Shown here: positions 45,722-54,249 of the stretch, piece after piece
Position numbering within the stretch: the first letter of the stretch is position 1
Layout of the letters: every line of letters begins with the position of its first letter
Origin: UBA5066 sp046331465
Lineage (GTDB): Bacteria > Acidobacteriota > Thermoanaerobaculia > UBA5066
DNA: 64,000 nt
Assembly (NCBI GenBank): GCA_046331465.1
Contig: JAXLQV010000002.1
Coordinates: 620,001-684,000, forward strand
Direction of reading: 5' to 3'
Notes under the pieces: generated by a model
Database searches by the model: none
Seen by the model: only the letters and a program-made list of their open reading frames with translations
What the model was told of the DNA's origin: nothing
Program-made: the position numbers and the translations under genes

Positions 45722-46323
45722 AAGCTCGTGACCCCAAGCTCGCGGGCGAGGGCGTCGGCCTTCGCGAGGAGGGCGTCGGGAGTGCCGTCGTTCACGAGGA
45801 CGACGTCGCAGGCGGCGTTGCGCTCGGGGTCGGAGAGCTGGGCGCGCATCCGGGCGAGGACCGCCTCGCGCGAGGCGGACGGGTCGCGGGCGAGGGCGCG
45901 CGCGAGGCGGGTCTCCTCCGGGGCCGAGACGGCGACGAGGCGGTCGAAGCGCTCCCGGCCGCCGTTCTCGACGAGGAGGGTCGCTTCCACGACCGCGACG
46001 GCGTGACCCTCGGCCTCGCGCGCGGCGAGCCACCGGTCCGTCTCGAGCCTCACGAGAGGGTGGACCCGGGCGTTCAGGCGGGAGACGGCGGCCGGGTCGC
46101 CGAAGACGCGGGCGGCGAGGCGAGGGCGGTCGACGGCCCCGCGGGCGTCGAGGAACCCGGCTCCGAACTCGTCCGCGACGGCCGCGGCGCCCGGGGCCCC
46201 CGGCTCGTACAGGGCGTGGACGAGGCGGTCCGCGTCGAGGACCGGGATCCCGAGCGCGCGCCAGCGCGCGGCGACGGCGCTCTTGCCGGAGGCGATCCCT
46301 CCCGTGAGCCCGACGCGGAGCAC
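45694..46323 (-). CDS. coaE: Dephospho-CoA kinase, C-terminus altered by a repeat
   Basis: 209 residues from GTG 46323. It adds the last phosphate in coenzyme A synthesis. The P-loop is VGLTGGIASGKSAVAARW, followed by LDADRLVHALYEPG, HPLVR and VVVEATLLVENGGRERFDRLVAV. The last dozen codons (VTSLGSGLDFLL) run through a duplicated 14-bp unit and into the inverted-repeat element, so the native tail has been replaced. The core enzyme is whole. It is the last gene of ubiE-folD-coaE, starting 2 bases after the folD stop. Confidence 0.93.
   Translation of the reverse strand: MLRVGLTGGIASGKSAVAARWRALGIPVLDADRLVHALYEPGAPGAAAVADEFGAGFLDARGAVDRPRLAARVFGDPAAVSRLNARVHPLVRLETDRWLAAREAEGHAVAVVEATLLVENGGRERFDRLVAVSAPEETRLARALARDPSASREAVLARMRAQLSDPERNAACDVVLVNDGTPDALLAKADALARELGVTSLGSGLDFLL
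45715..45742. repeat. Tandem duplication of a 14-bp unit at the coaE end
   Basis: TGACCCCAAGCTCG occurs twice without a gap (45715-45728 and 45729-45742). The first copy overlaps the right end of the inverted-repeat element, which suggests duplication during its insertion. Confidence 0.75.
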
Positions 46324-46325
46324 GC

Positions 46326-47246
46326 TCAGAGGCCCCGGCGGGCCCGGCAGAGGTCGACGGTGTTCGCGAGGAGGCGGGCGATCGTGAGCGGTCCGACGCC
46401 GCCGGGAACGGGGGTGTAGCGCGAGGCGCGGAGCCTCACGTCGACCGGGTGGACGTCTCCGACGAGGAGCGAGCCCTTCGCGGCGAACGCGGCGGCCTTC
46501 GCCTCGTCGCCGGGGAAGCAGCGCGCGACCTCGGCCGCGGTGTCGAGGCGGTTGACCCCGACGTCGACGACGACGGCTCCCTCGCGGATGAAGTCCGCGG
46601 TCACGAACGCGGGCCGCCCGATCGCGGCGACGAGGAGCTCCGCCTCGGCGCAGAGGGCGGGGAGGCCGCGCGTCTTCGAGTGGGCGACGGTGACGGTGGC
46701 GTCGGCCTTCGTCAGGAGCGTCGCCATCGGCTTGCCGACGATGTCGCTCCGGCCGAGGACGACGGCGCGCGTCCCGCGGAGCGGCACGTTCTCGCGGCGG
46801 AGGAGCTCCATGACGCCTGCCGGCGTGCAGGGGACCGGGGCGGGCTTCCCCTGGACGAGGCGTCCGACGTTCAGCGGGTGGAAGCCGTCGACGTCCTTCG
46901 CCGGGTCGATCGCCTCGAGGACGCGCGACGCCCCGAGCCCTCCCGGGAGGGGGAGCTGGACGAGGATCGCGTCGACCTCCGGGTCGGCGTTCAGGCGGCC
47001 GATCTCCGCGAGGAGCATCGCCTCGGTGACGGTCGCGGGGTAGCGGAGCGTCTCGGCGCGGATCCCCGCCTCGCGGGCGCTCTTCTCCTTGTTCCGGACG
47101 TAGACCTGGCTCGCGGGGTCCTCCCCGGCGATGAGGACGGAGAGGCCGGGGACGACGCCGCGGGAGGCGAGCGACGCGACGGCTTCGGCCGTCTCGCGCC
47201 GGATGTCGGCGGCGACCTTCGCGCCGTCGAGGATCGTGGCGGTCAT
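46326..47246 (-). CDS. folD: Methylene-THF dehydrogenase / methenyl-THF cyclohydrolase
   Basis: 306 residues from ATG 47246. FolD interconverts one-carbon folates for purine and formyl-methionine synthesis. The catalytic Lys is in YVRNKEKSAREAGI, followed by VQLPLPGGLGASRVLEAIDPAKDVDGFHPLNVGRL and the NADP loop VLGRSDIVGKPMATLL; the C-terminal PVPGGVGPLTIARLLANTV is typical. Its ATG overlaps the ubiE stop by four bases (ATGA). Confidence 0.96.
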   Translation of the reverse strand: MTATILDGAKVAADIRRETAEAVASLASRGVVPGLSVLIAGEDPASQVYVRNKEKSAREAGIRAETLRYPATVTEAMLLAEIGRLNADPEVDAILVQLPLPGGLGASRVLEAIDPAKDVDGFHPLNVGRLVQGKPAPVPCTPAGVMELLRRENVPLRGTRAVVLGRSDIVGKPMATLLTKADATVTVAHSKTRGLPALCAEAELLVAAIGRPAFVTADFIREGAVVVDVGVNRLDTAAEVARCFPGDEAKAAAFAAKGSLLVGDVHPVDVRLRASRYTPVPGGVGPLTIARLLANTVDLCRARRGL

Positions 47247-47968
47247 GCTGCTCCTTTCCGCGCGACGTGCGCGGCGGCGATACCGAAGGCGAGGAGGCGG
47301 ACGTCGACCGTGGCGAAGCCGGCGGCGCGCATCCTCTCCGCGAGAGCGTCGGGCGCCGGCCAGCGGCCGACGGAGTCGGGGAGGTACTGGTATGCGGAGC
47401 CGTCCCGCGAGACGAGGCGGCCGAGGAGCGGGACGACGTGCTTCACGTGCATGCGGACGAAGGGGGCGAGCGGCCCCTTCGGCTCTGGGGTGAACTCGAG
47501 GACGACGAGCCGCCCGCCCGGCCTGAGGACCCGGAAGAGCTCCCGGAGCCCCCGGTCGAGGTCCTCGAAGTTCCTCACGCCGAACGCGGCCGCGGCGCCG
47601 TCGAACGCCGCGTCGGGGAAGGGGAGGCGCATGCCGTCCGCCCCCGCCTCGGGGATCGGCGCCCCCTTCCGGCGGAACTTCTCCCGGCCGAGGGCCAGCA
47701 TCTCGAAGGTGAAGTCGGCGGCGACGACGCGGGCCGCACCGCGGCCCCGGCGCCGGAGGGCGAGCGCGAGGTCTCCGGTCCCCGAGCAGAGGTCGAGGAC
47801 CGTCTCGCCGGGGCCCGGCGCGAGGAGGCGCGCCGCCTCGTTCCTCCACGCGACGTCGGTGCCGCCGGAGAGGAGTCTGTTCAGGAGGTCGTAGCGGGGG
47901 GCGATGCGGGAGAACATCGCCCGGACCTTTCCGGCGGCCTTGTCGTCCGGCGAGGGGGCCGTGCTCAC
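47243..47968 (-). CDS. ubiE: Demethylmenaquinone/ubiquinone C-methyltransferase
   Basis: 241 residues from GTG 47968. A class I SAM-dependent methyltransferase. MenG/UbiE features are present: KVRAMFSRIAPRYDLLNRLLSGGTDVAWR, the SAM loop VLDLCSGTGDLALALRRRG, FGVRNFEDLDRGLRELFRVLRPGG and LEFTPEPKG. In an organism of this type menaquinone is the likelier product, but the two families are not separable here. A TAnnnT box 8 bases before the start suggests a nearly leaderless mRNA. It heads the ubiE-folD-coaE operon. Confidence 0.92.
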   Translation of the reverse strand: MSTAPSPDDKAAGKVRAMFSRIAPRYDLLNRLLSGGTDVAWRNEAARLLAPGPGETVLDLCSGTGDLALALRRRGRGAARVVAADFTFEMLALGREKFRRKGAPIPEAGADGMRLPFPDAAFDGAAAAFGVRNFEDLDRGLRELFRVLRPGGRLVVLEFTPEPKGPLAPFVRMHVKHVVPLLGRLVSRDGSAYQYLPDSVGRWPAPDALAERMRAAGFATVDVRLLAFGIAAAHVARKGAA

Positions 47969-47976
47969 GGGCAGGC

Positions 47977-47982
47977 ACGGTA
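47977..47982 (-). promoter_or_regulatory. -10-like box (TACCGT) before ubiE
   Basis: On the minus strand TACCGT (47982-47977) lies 8 bases before the GTG at 47968. It is a minimal TAnnnT match, and the -35 is not clear. Confidence 0.3.
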
Positions 47983-48084
47983 GCCTCCGCCGGACGGTCC
48001 GTAAAGCGCCCGGGCCCGGACCCGCCCCGGACCGTGCCGTCCCCGCCCTCCGGGTCGCCCGGCGCGCCTCCCGTCGAGTCGCGC

Positions 48085-48113
48085 TTGACACACCGCGGGG
48101 GTCGAAGTATGTT
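48085..48113 (+). promoter_or_regulatory. Promoter of the rplM-rpsI operon
   Basis: A perfect -35 TTGACA (48085-48090) and a -10 TATGTT (48108-48113) are separated by 17 bases. The transcript would start near 48120 and have a leader of about 148 bases that can form several GC-rich hairpins. The placement ahead of ribosomal genes supports a strong growth-linked promoter. Confidence 0.85.
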
Positions 48114-48267
48114 TCCCGGCCCTGCGCGGGGTGTTCCTCGCGCAAGGTGCGTCCTTCCCCGGGAGCCCGGTCTTTCTCAGTGCCCCGGCCGGGTCCTGAA
48201 TATTCGAGACGAGGAGCGCGGCGCGGTGCGCGCGACTCGAACCTTCCGACCGGAGAGCTGAGTTTCC

Positions 48268-48696
48268 GTGAGTTCCCGAACGCCTCTCCCCAAGATGAAC
48301 GAGCTCCCGCGGCGCTGGATCGTCGTCGACGCCGACGGCAAGGTCCTGGGCCGTCTCGCAACCGTCGTCGCGATGCACCTGACGGGCAAGTCGAAGCCGA
48401 CCTACACGCCGTTCCTCGACACGGGCGACTTCGTCGTCGTCGTGAACGCCGAGAAGATCGCGCTGACCGGCGTCAAGGAGACCGCGAAGCTGTACCGGCA
48501 CCACACGGGGTTCCCGGGCGGCCTCAAGACGACGAGCGCCGACAAGCTCCGCGCGACCCGTCCCGAGAAGCTCGTCGAGGAGGCCGTCCGCGGCATGCTC
48601 CCGAAGACGAAGCTCGGCAAGAAGATGTTCAAGAAGCTGAAGGTCTACGCGGGTCCCAGCCACCCGCACGTGGCCCAGGCCCCGAAGCCGCTGTGA
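48268..48696 (+). CDS. rplM: 50S ribosomal protein L13
   Basis: 142 residues, full length for L13. WIVVDADGKVLGRLATVVAMHLTGK near the N-terminus, YTPFLDTGDFVVVVNAEKIALTG, the TGFPGGLKTTSADKL loop and the PEKLVEEAVRGMLPKTKLGKKMFKKLKVYAG block are conserved. The GTG at 48268 is preferred over the ATG at 48295 because L13 normally has about 17 residues before the conserved Trp. It is the first gene of the translation cluster and is followed 16 bases later by rpsI. Confidence 0.97.
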   Translation: MSSRTPLPKMNELPRRWIVVDADGKVLGRLATVVAMHLTGKSKPTYTPFLDTGDFVVVVNAEKIALTGVKETAKLYRHHTGFPGGLKTTSADKLRATRPEKLVEEAVRGMLPKTKLGKKMFKKLKVYAGPSHPHVAQAPKPL

Positions 48697-48712
48697 CGCC
48701 CGAGGAGAGATC

Positions 48713-49105
48713 GTGAGCAACCTGCAGTACCACGCGATCGGCCGGCGGAAGGAGGCGGTCGCCCGCGTCTACCTCCGTCCGGGTAGCGGCGCGTTCGTCG
48801 TCAACGACCGCCCGTTCGACCAGTACTTCCCGAACGACGTCCTCAAGATGGTCATCCGCCAGCCGCTCCAGCTGACGGAGTCGACCGAGAAGTTCGACAT
48901 CGTCGCCCGCGTCGCGGGCGGCGGGAGCGCGGGCCAGGCGGGCGCCATCCGCCACGGGCTCTCGCGCGCTCTCTGCCTCTTCAACCTCGAGCTCCGTCCG
49001 AGCCTCAAGAAGGCGGGTCTCCTCGTCCGCGACTCGCGGATGAAGGAGCGGAAGAAGTACGGCCAGCGCGGAGCCCGCGCGCGGTTCCAGTTCTCGAAGA
49101 GGTAG
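48713..49105 (+). CDS. rpsI: 30S ribosomal protein S9
   Basis: 130 residues from a GTG with GAGGAGAG upstream. The N-terminal YHAIGRRKEAVARVYLRPG, the middle VAGGGSAGQAGAIRHGLSRAL and the C-terminal KKYGQRGARARFQFSKR, whose last Arg reaches the ribosomal P site, are intact. It pairs with rplM as in most bacteria and ends 2 bases before rpsB. Confidence 0.97.
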   Translation: MSNLQYHAIGRRKEAVARVYLRPGSGAFVVNDRPFDQYFPNDVLKMVIRQPLQLTESTEKFDIVARVAGGGSAGQAGAIRHGLSRALCLFNLELRPSLKKAGLLVRDSRMKERKKYGQRGARARFQFSKR

Positions 49106-49107
49106 CC

Positions 49108-49917
49108 ATGAGCCAGATCACGATGAAGGAGCTCCTCGAGGCGGGCGTCCACTTCGGGCACCAGACCAAGCGCTGGAACCCGAAGATGAAGAAGTACATC
49201 TTCGGGAAGCGCAACGGCATCTACATCATCGACCTCCAGAAGACGCTCAAGTGCTTCCGCGAGGCGGCCGCGTTCGTCACCGAGGCGGCCTCCCAGGGCA
49301 AGAACGTCCTCTTCGTCGGGACGAAGCGCCAGGCCCAGGACGCCATCTACGAGGAGGCGAACCGCTGCGGCATGTTCTTTGTGAACAACCGCTGGCTCGG
49401 CGGCACGCTCACGAACTTCGTGACGATCCGCAAGTCGATCATGCGCCTCAAGGAGATCGAGGGGATGCTCGCCGAGAACTCGGACGCCATCCTCACGAAG
49501 AAGGAGCGCATCCGCCTCGAGCGCGAGCGGTCCAAGCTCGCCAAGAACCTCTCCGGCATCACCGAGATGGAGGAGCTCCCGGACCTCCTCTTCGTGATCG
49601 ACCCGAAGAAGGAGGCGATCGCGGTGCAGGAGGCGAACAAGCTCGGCATCCCGATCGTCGGCATCGTCGACACGAACTGCGACCCCGACCCGATCACCCA
49701 CGTCATCCCCGGCAACGACGACGCCATTCGCGCGATCAAGCTCTTCACGGGCAAGATCGCCGACGCCGTCCTCGAGGGGCTGCACGCGCAGGAGGAGCGG
49801 TTCGTCGGGAAGGCGGCGGAGGCCGACGACGAGCCGATGCCCGCGAACTTCGTGGCGGAGGGCGTGACCGTCGCCGACGCGATCGTCGCGAAGGACTCCG
49901 CGCCGGCGCAGGCCTGA
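49108..49917 (+). CDS. rpsB: 30S ribosomal protein S2
   Basis: 269 residues. S2 joins the small subunit late and bridges its head and body. ITMKELLEAGVHFGHQTKRWNPKMKKYIFG, VLFVGTKRQAQDAIYEEANRCG and PDLLFVIDPKKEAIAVQEANKLGIPIVGIVDTNCDPD are the expected segments. A C-terminal extension of about 30 residues is acidic and Ala-rich. It starts 2 bases after rpsI, which joins the rplM-rpsI and rpsB-tsf pairs directly. Confidence 0.97.
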   Translation: MSQITMKELLEAGVHFGHQTKRWNPKMKKYIFGKRNGIYIIDLQKTLKCFREAAAFVTEAASQGKNVLFVGTKRQAQDAIYEEANRCGMFFVNNRWLGGTLTNFVTIRKSIMRLKEIEGMLAENSDAILTKKERIRLERERSKLAKNLSGITEMEELPDLLFVIDPKKEAIAVQEANKLGIPIVGIVDTNCDPDPITHVIPGNDDAIRAIKLFTGKIADAVLEGLHAQEERFVGKAAEADDEPMPANFVAEGVTVADAIVAKDSAPAQA

Positions 49918-49941
49918 TTCTCGAACCGACCTGATCGAGCC

Positions 49942-49981
49942 GGGCCGGCGGGAGTCGCGAAAGGCGCGCTCCCGCCGGCCC
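49942..49981 (+). terminator. Hairpin between rpsB and tsf
   Basis: A perfect 13-bp GC stem (49942-49954 with 49969-49981) with a 14-base loop is followed by TCTTC only. It probably acts as a leaky terminator or attenuator that lets part of the transcripts continue into tsf. Confidence 0.6.
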
Positions 49982-50064
49982 TCTTCACGTCCGGGTCCGC
50001 CGGGCGCACGGAACGAAGGAAACAGACGCCCGCGGCGGCAGGCCGCGCGCGACGGGAGAATCCG

Positions 50065-50982
50065 ATGGAGATCACCACCGCCATGATCAAGGAGCTCCGG
50101 GAGAAGACCGGGGCCGGGATCCTCGACTGCAAGTCGGCGCTCGCCGAGGCGAACGGGAGCATCGAGGAGGCCGAGAAGAGCCTCCGCAAGAAGGGCCTCG
50201 CCGCCGCCGCCAAGAAGGCCGGCCGCGTCGCCGCCGAGGGGCTCGTCGGCTACGCCTGCGACGGCTCTGTCGCCGCGCTCGTCGAGCTGAACTGCGAGAC
50301 CGACTTCGTCGCCAAGACCGACGACTTCAAGGCCGCCCGCGCGGCCCTCGCGGCGTTCGTCGCCGCCGAGGCCTCCTTCGGCGACGCCCCCGAGGGGAGC
50401 GCCGACGCGCTCAGGGCGATGGCCTGCCCGCCCGCCGTCCCCGGCGCCACCGGCACGATCGCCGACTGGCTCCAGGCGGCGACGGCGAAGACGGGCGAGA
50501 ACACGCAGCTCCGCCGCTTCGCCCGCCTCGTCGCGGCCGAGGGGAACGCCCTCGCCCTCTACGCCCACCCCGGCGACAAGACCGTCGTCGTCGTCGAGAC
50601 GAAGGGGTGCGACGCGGACCTCGCCCGCGACCTCGCGATGCAGGTGGCCGCGCTCTCGCCGCTCTGGGCCGTCCGCGAGCAGGTCCCGGAGAAGGTCCTC
50701 GCCGACGAGCGCGAGATCGCCAAGGCCAAGGCCGTCGCCTCCGGCAAGCCCGAGGCCGTCGCCGAGAAGATGGTCGAGGGGATGATCGGGAAGTGGTACG
50801 GCGAGGTCGTCCTCGTCGACCAGCCGTTCGTCAAGGACGACACGAAGAAGGTCCACCAGGTCGTCGCCGAGCGCGCCGGCAAGGAGGCGAAGGTCGTCCG
50901 CTTCGTCCGCTACAAGGTCGGCGAGGGCGTCGAGAAGAAGCAGACCGACCTCGCGGCCGAGGTCGCCGCGCTGACGAAGTAG
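50065..50982 (+). CDS. tsf: Translation elongation factor Ts
   Basis: 305 residues. EF-Ts recharges EF-Tu with GTP. The N-terminal UBA-like domain reads MIKELREKTGAGILDCKSAL ... ANGSIEEAEKSLRKKGLAAAAKKAGR, and the core contains CDGSVAALVELNCETDFVAKTDDF with the conserved TDFV that touches EF-Tu. The C-terminal half ends with QPFVKDDTKKVHQVVAE. Length is slightly more than in E. coli. It stands 147 bases after rpsB, behind a hairpin. Confidence 0.96.
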   Translation: MEITTAMIKELREKTGAGILDCKSALAEANGSIEEAEKSLRKKGLAAAAKKAGRVAAEGLVGYACDGSVAALVELNCETDFVAKTDDFKAARAALAAFVAAEASFGDAPEGSADALRAMACPPAVPGATGTIADWLQAATAKTGENTQLRRFARLVAAEGNALALYAHPGDKTVVVVETKGCDADLARDLAMQVAALSPLWAVREQVPEKVLADEREIAKAKAVASGKPEAVAEKMVEGMIGKWYGEVVLVDQPFVKDDTKKVHQVVAERAGKEAKVVRFVRYKVGEGVEKKQTDLAAEVAALTK

Positions 50983-50995
50983 CGCGGACGAGCCG

Positions 50996-51739
50996 ATGGG
51001 CACCGAGACGGGCCGGCCGGTCTACCGCCGGGTCCTCCTCAAGCTCTCCGGGGAGGCCCTCCTCGGAGGGCAGCCCTTCGGGATCGAGCCGGCGATGGTG
51101 GCCCGGATCGCCGACGAGCTCGTCGCCGTGGCGAGGATGGGCGTCCAGGTCGCCGTCGTCATCGGCGGCGGGAACATCATCCGCGGCGTCTCGGCCGCGA
51201 CGCAGGGGATCGACCGGGTCACGGGCGACAACATGGGGATGCTCGCCACGGTCATCAACGCGCTCGCGCTCCAGGACGCCACCGAGCGGCGGGGCGTTCC
51301 GACGAGGGTCATGACGGCCTTCGAGGTCCGCTCCGTCGCCGAGCCCTTCATCCGCCGCCGGGCGGAGCGCCACCTCGAGAAGGGGCGGGCGATCATCCTG
51401 GCGGGCGGCACCGGGAACCCCTTCTTCACGACCGACTCGGCCGCCGCGCTCCGCGCGAGCGAGCTGAGGGCCGACGCGATCCTGAAGGGGACGAAGGTCG
51501 ACGGCATCTACAGCGCCGACCCGAAGAAGGACCCCGCGGCCGTCCTCCTGCCGCACGTCACGTACCAGGAGGCCCTCGAGAAGAGGCTCGCCGTGATGGA
51601 CGCCGCCTCCATCGCCCTCTGCCGCGAGAGCCGCATCCCGATCCGCGTCTTCAACCTCCTCGTCGGCGGCAACATCCAGCGCGTCGTCACGGGCGAGCCG
51701 ATCGGCAGCGTCGTCGACTCGGGCGAGCCCGCCAACTAG
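50996..51739 (+). CDS. pyrH: Uridylate kinase
   Basis: 247 residues. It phosphorylates UMP to UDP as a hexamer. The amino-acid-kinase fold is clear: RVLLKLSGEALLGGQPFGI, VAVVIGGGNIIRG, DNMGMLATVINALALQ, ILAGGTGNPFFTTDSAAALRASEL and DGIYSADPKKD. The last 35 residues match the bacterial PyrH C-terminus. It lies 13 bases after tsf and 24 before frr, the common order in bacteria. Confidence 0.96.
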   Translation: MGTETGRPVYRRVLLKLSGEALLGGQPFGIEPAMVARIADELVAVARMGVQVAVVIGGGNIIRGVSAATQGIDRVTGDNMGMLATVINALALQDATERRGVPTRVMTAFEVRSVAEPFIRRRAERHLEKGRAIILAGGTGNPFFTTDSAAALRASELRADAILKGTKVDGIYSADPKKDPAAVLLPHVTYQEALEKRLAVMDAASIALCRESRIPIRVFNLLVGGNIQRVVTGEPIGSVVDSGEPAN

Positions 51740-51763
51740 AGAAGAACAGAGAGGAGAGAGCCG

Positions 51764-52324
51764 ATGCCCCTTGCCGAGATCCGGAAGGAAACCGAGCGCC
51801 GGATGGTCGTCTCCATCGACGCCCTGAAGGCGGAGCTGAAGCACCTCCGGACGGGCCGCGCCTCCGTCGGCCTGCTCGAGGGGGTCCAGATCGAGTACTA
51901 CGGGACGCCGACCCCGCTCAACCAGGTCGCGAACCTCTCGACGCCGGACGCCACGCTCATCCTGATCCAGCCCTGGGAGGCGCAGCTCTGCCCCCTCATC
52001 GAGAAGGCGATCCGGAACAGCGACCTCGGCCTGAACCCGAGCTCGGACGGCCGGGTCGTCCGCGTGCCGGTCCCCTCCCCGACGGAGGAGCGGCGCAAGG
52101 AGATCGTCAAGAAGGCCCACACCCTCGCCGAGCAGGCGAAGGTGGAGATCCGCCACCACCGCCACGAGGCCAACGACAAGGTCAAGAAGGAAGGGAAGGC
52201 GGGGACGGTCTCGGCCGACGAGGAGAAGCGCGGCCTCGACGACATCCAGAAGATGACGGACAAGTTCTCGGCCGAGGTCGACGCGGTCGTCAAGGCGAAG
52301 GAAGCGGACATCCTCGCGCGGTGA
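51764..52324 (+). CDS. frr: Ribosome recycling factor
   Basis: 186 residues, exact family length. RRF splits the post-termination ribosome with EF-G. The triple-helix arm is seen as TERRMVVSIDALKAELKHLRTGRASVGLLEGVQIEYYGTPTPLNQVANLSTPDA, and the C-terminal VKKAHTLAEQAKVEIRHHRHEANDKVKK is the other arm of the bundle. The ATG has GAGGAGAG upstream. ispD starts 2 bases after it. Confidence 0.97.
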   Translation: MPLAEIRKETERRMVVSIDALKAELKHLRTGRASVGLLEGVQIEYYGTPTPLNQVANLSTPDATLILIQPWEAQLCPLIEKAIRNSDLGLNPSSDGRVVRVPVPSPTEERRKEIVKKAHTLAEQAKVEIRHHRHEANDKVKKEGKAGTVSADEEKRGLDDIQKMTDKFSAEVDAVVKAKEADILAR

Positions 52325-52325
52325 C

Positions 52326-53003
52326 GTGGCCGTCGTCGCGCTGATCCCGGCCGCGGGCGTCGGTGCCCGTTTCCACGACTCCGGGCCGAAGGCCCTCGTG
52401 AAGCTGGCCGGGAAGCCGTTCCTCCTCCACGCGCTTGAGCGGCTCGCCGCCTCGGGACGGGTCGACCGGGCCGTCGTCGCGGTCTCCCCGGGGCACGAGG
52501 CGGCCTTCGCCACCGCGCTCGCGGGGTTCTCCGCGATGCCGGTGACGACGACGCGCGGCGGAGAGACGCGCCGCGACTCGGTCGTCGCCGCCTGGCGGGC
52601 CTCGGGAGCGGCCGACGGCGACCTCCTCTGCGTCCACGACGCCGCCCGGCCGCTCGTCGAGCCGGCCGACGTGGCGGCCGTCGTCGACGTGGCCGCCGAG
52701 CACGGGGCCGCCCTCGCCGGCAGCCCCGTGACGGACACGGTCAAGCGGGTTCGCGACGGCGTCGTCGTCGAGACCGTCCCGCGGAACGACCTCTTCGCCG
52801 CCGCAACGCCGCAGGTCCTGCGGGCGGGACTCCTCCGGGATGCGGTCGAGGCGGGCCTGGCGGACGCCACGGACGACGTCGAGCTCCTCGAGCGGCGGGG
52901 CGTCGCGGTCCGGACGGTCGTCACCTCGCGGTGGAACGTGAAGATCACCTACCCCGAGGACCTCGCGCGGGCCGAGGCGTGGCTCGCGGCGGTGCGGCCG
53001 TGA
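52326..53003 (+). CDS. ispD: 2-C-methyl-D-erythritol 4-phosphate cytidylyltransferase
   Basis: 225 residues from a GTG. It makes CDP-methylerythritol in the non-mevalonate isoprenoid pathway. The nucleotide-binding start is ALIPAAGVGARFHDSGPKALVKLAGKP, followed by TTRGGETRRDSV, VHDAARPLVEPADV and KITYPEDLARAEAWL. The key Arg and Lys of the first loop are present (GARFxxxxPKA). It continues the frr operon and overlaps ispF by GTGA. Confidence 0.94.
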   Translation: MAVVALIPAAGVGARFHDSGPKALVKLAGKPFLLHALERLAASGRVDRAVVAVSPGHEAAFATALAGFSAMPVTTTRGGETRRDSVVAAWRASGAADGDLLCVHDAARPLVEPADVAAVVDVAAEHGAALAGSPVTDTVKRVRDGVVVETVPRNDLFAAATPQVLRAGLLRDAVEAGLADATDDVELLERRGVAVRTVVTSRWNVKITYPEDLARAEAWLAAVRP

Positions 53004-53473
53004 GCCTCCGGATCGGGCAGGGGCTCGACGCGCACCCGCTCGTGGCGGGGCGCCGCTGCGTCCTCGGCGGGGTCGAGATCCCCTCCGACTGCGGTCCGGA
53101 CGGCCATTCCGACGGCGACGTCGTCCTTCACGCGCTCGCCGACGCCCTCCTCGGGACGGCCGCGGCGGGGGACCTCGGGAGCGTCTTCGGGACGACCGCA
53201 CCGGAGTGGAAGGACGCCCCGTCCTCGCGCTTCGTCACCGAGGCGCTCGCGCGGGCGGGGAACCCGGTGGTCCTGAACGTCGACGTCACGCTCGTCGCCG
53301 AGCGGCCCCGCGTCGGCTCGCACCGCGACGCGATGCGCGCCGTCGTCGCCACTCTCCTCGGGATCCCGGTGGAGCGGGTCTCCGTCAAGGCCTCGAGCGG
53401 CAACGGGATGACCGGTTTCGGCCGAGGCGAGGGGGTCTTCGCCTCGGCCGTCGTCCTCGTCGAGGTCCGGTGA
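53000..53473 (+). CDS. ispF: 2-C-methyl-D-erythritol 2,4-cyclodiphosphate synthase
   Basis: 157 residues from GTG 53000. The zinc residues are in RIGQGLDAHPLVAG (Asp and His) and LHALADALLG, with DGHSDGDVVLHALADALLGTAAAGDLGSVFG as the signature block. The SVKASSGNGMTGFGRGEGV stretch forms the substrate pocket. It overlaps both ispD and rlmB by GTGA, so the three genes are one coupled unit. ispE would act between these two enzymes and is not in the window. Confidence 0.95.
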   Translation: MSLRIGQGLDAHPLVAGRRCVLGGVEIPSDCGPDGHSDGDVVLHALADALLGTAAAGDLGSVFGTTAPEWKDAPSSRFVTEALARAGNPVVLNVDVTLVAERPRVGSHRDAMRAVVATLLGIPVERVSVKASSGNGMTGFGRGEGVFASAVVLVEVR

Positions 53474-54195
53474 TCGTCGCCGGCTTCCACCCGGTCGCGG
53501 CGGCGCTCGCGGAGCGCCCCGAGGCGGTCGAGGCGCTCCTCCTGCAGGAGGGGCGGCGCGACGCCCGCGCCCGCGAGCTCGAGCGGACGGCGCGGGAGAA
53601 GGGGATCCCGGTCCGGCACGTCCCGCGCGAGGAGCTCGACCGGACGGCGGGAAAGGCGCACAACGGCGTCGCGGCCCGCGTCGCGACCCGCGAGTACGAC
53701 CCGGTCGAGGAGGTCCTTGCGGGCGAGCCGGGGAGCCGGCTCGTCCTCTTCCTCGACGAGGTGACCGACCCGGGGAACCTCGGCTCGATCCTCCGCACGG
53801 CGGCCGCGGCGGGAGTCTCGGTCGTCCTCCCCGAGCGCCACTCGGCGGGCCTCAACGAGTCCGTCTCGAAGGCGAGCGCCGGGGCGCTCGAGCGGGTCAA
53901 GGTCGCCCGCGTCGGCAACGCCGCGCGCTTCCTCGAGGACGCCAAGAAGGACCGCTTCTGGGTCTTTGGGGCCTCGCCGGAGGGGGAGCCGATGTGGGAC
54001 GTCGACCTGACGGGCGACGTCGTTCTCTGCCTCGGCGCCGAGGGGCCGGGCCTCCGCCGCCTGACGCGCGAGACGTGCGACCGGCTCGTGGCGATCCCGA
54101 TGGCTGAGGGGGCCGGCTCGATGAACGTCGGCGTCTCCGCCGCGGTTCTCCTCTTCGAGGCCCTCCGGCAGCGCCGGACGAAGCGCCCGGGCTGA
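53470..54195 (+). CDS. rlmB: SpoU-family 2'-O-methyltransferase, RlmB-like
   Basis: 241 residues from GTG 53470. It is predicted to methylate a ribose in 23S rRNA (Gm2251 in E. coli). An N-terminal substrate-binding domain (FHPVAAALAERPEAVEALLLQEG) precedes the trefoil-knot SPOUT domain with motif 1 LDEVTDPGNLGSILRTAAAAG, motif 2 CLGAEGPGLRRLTRE and motif 3 IPMAEGAGSMNVGVSAAVLLFEALRQ. The RlmB name is chosen because of the N-terminal L30e-like domain; TrmH-like rRNA targets are also possible. It ends the translation-isoprenoid operon. Confidence 0.87.
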   Translation: MIVAGFHPVAAALAERPEAVEALLLQEGRRDARARELERTAREKGIPVRHVPREELDRTAGKAHNGVAARVATREYDPVEEVLAGEPGSRLVLFLDEVTDPGNLGSILRTAAAAGVSVVLPERHSAGLNESVSKASAGALERVKVARVGNAARFLEDAKKDRFWVFGASPEGEPMWDVDLTGDVVLCLGAEGPGLRRLTRETCDRLVAIPMAEGAGSMNVGVSAAVLLFEALRQRRTKRPG

Positions 54196-54249
54196 CGCGC
54201 CTGCGGGCGCGCTCCGGTCGAGGCTCGCGTTCGGTCCGCGGTCCCGCGT

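Noticed and set aside
48120..48267. A riboswitch or known ribosomal-protein leader before rplM
   Set aside because: Hairpins can be drawn, but none matches a leader structure I can name. High GC makes stems frequent by chance.
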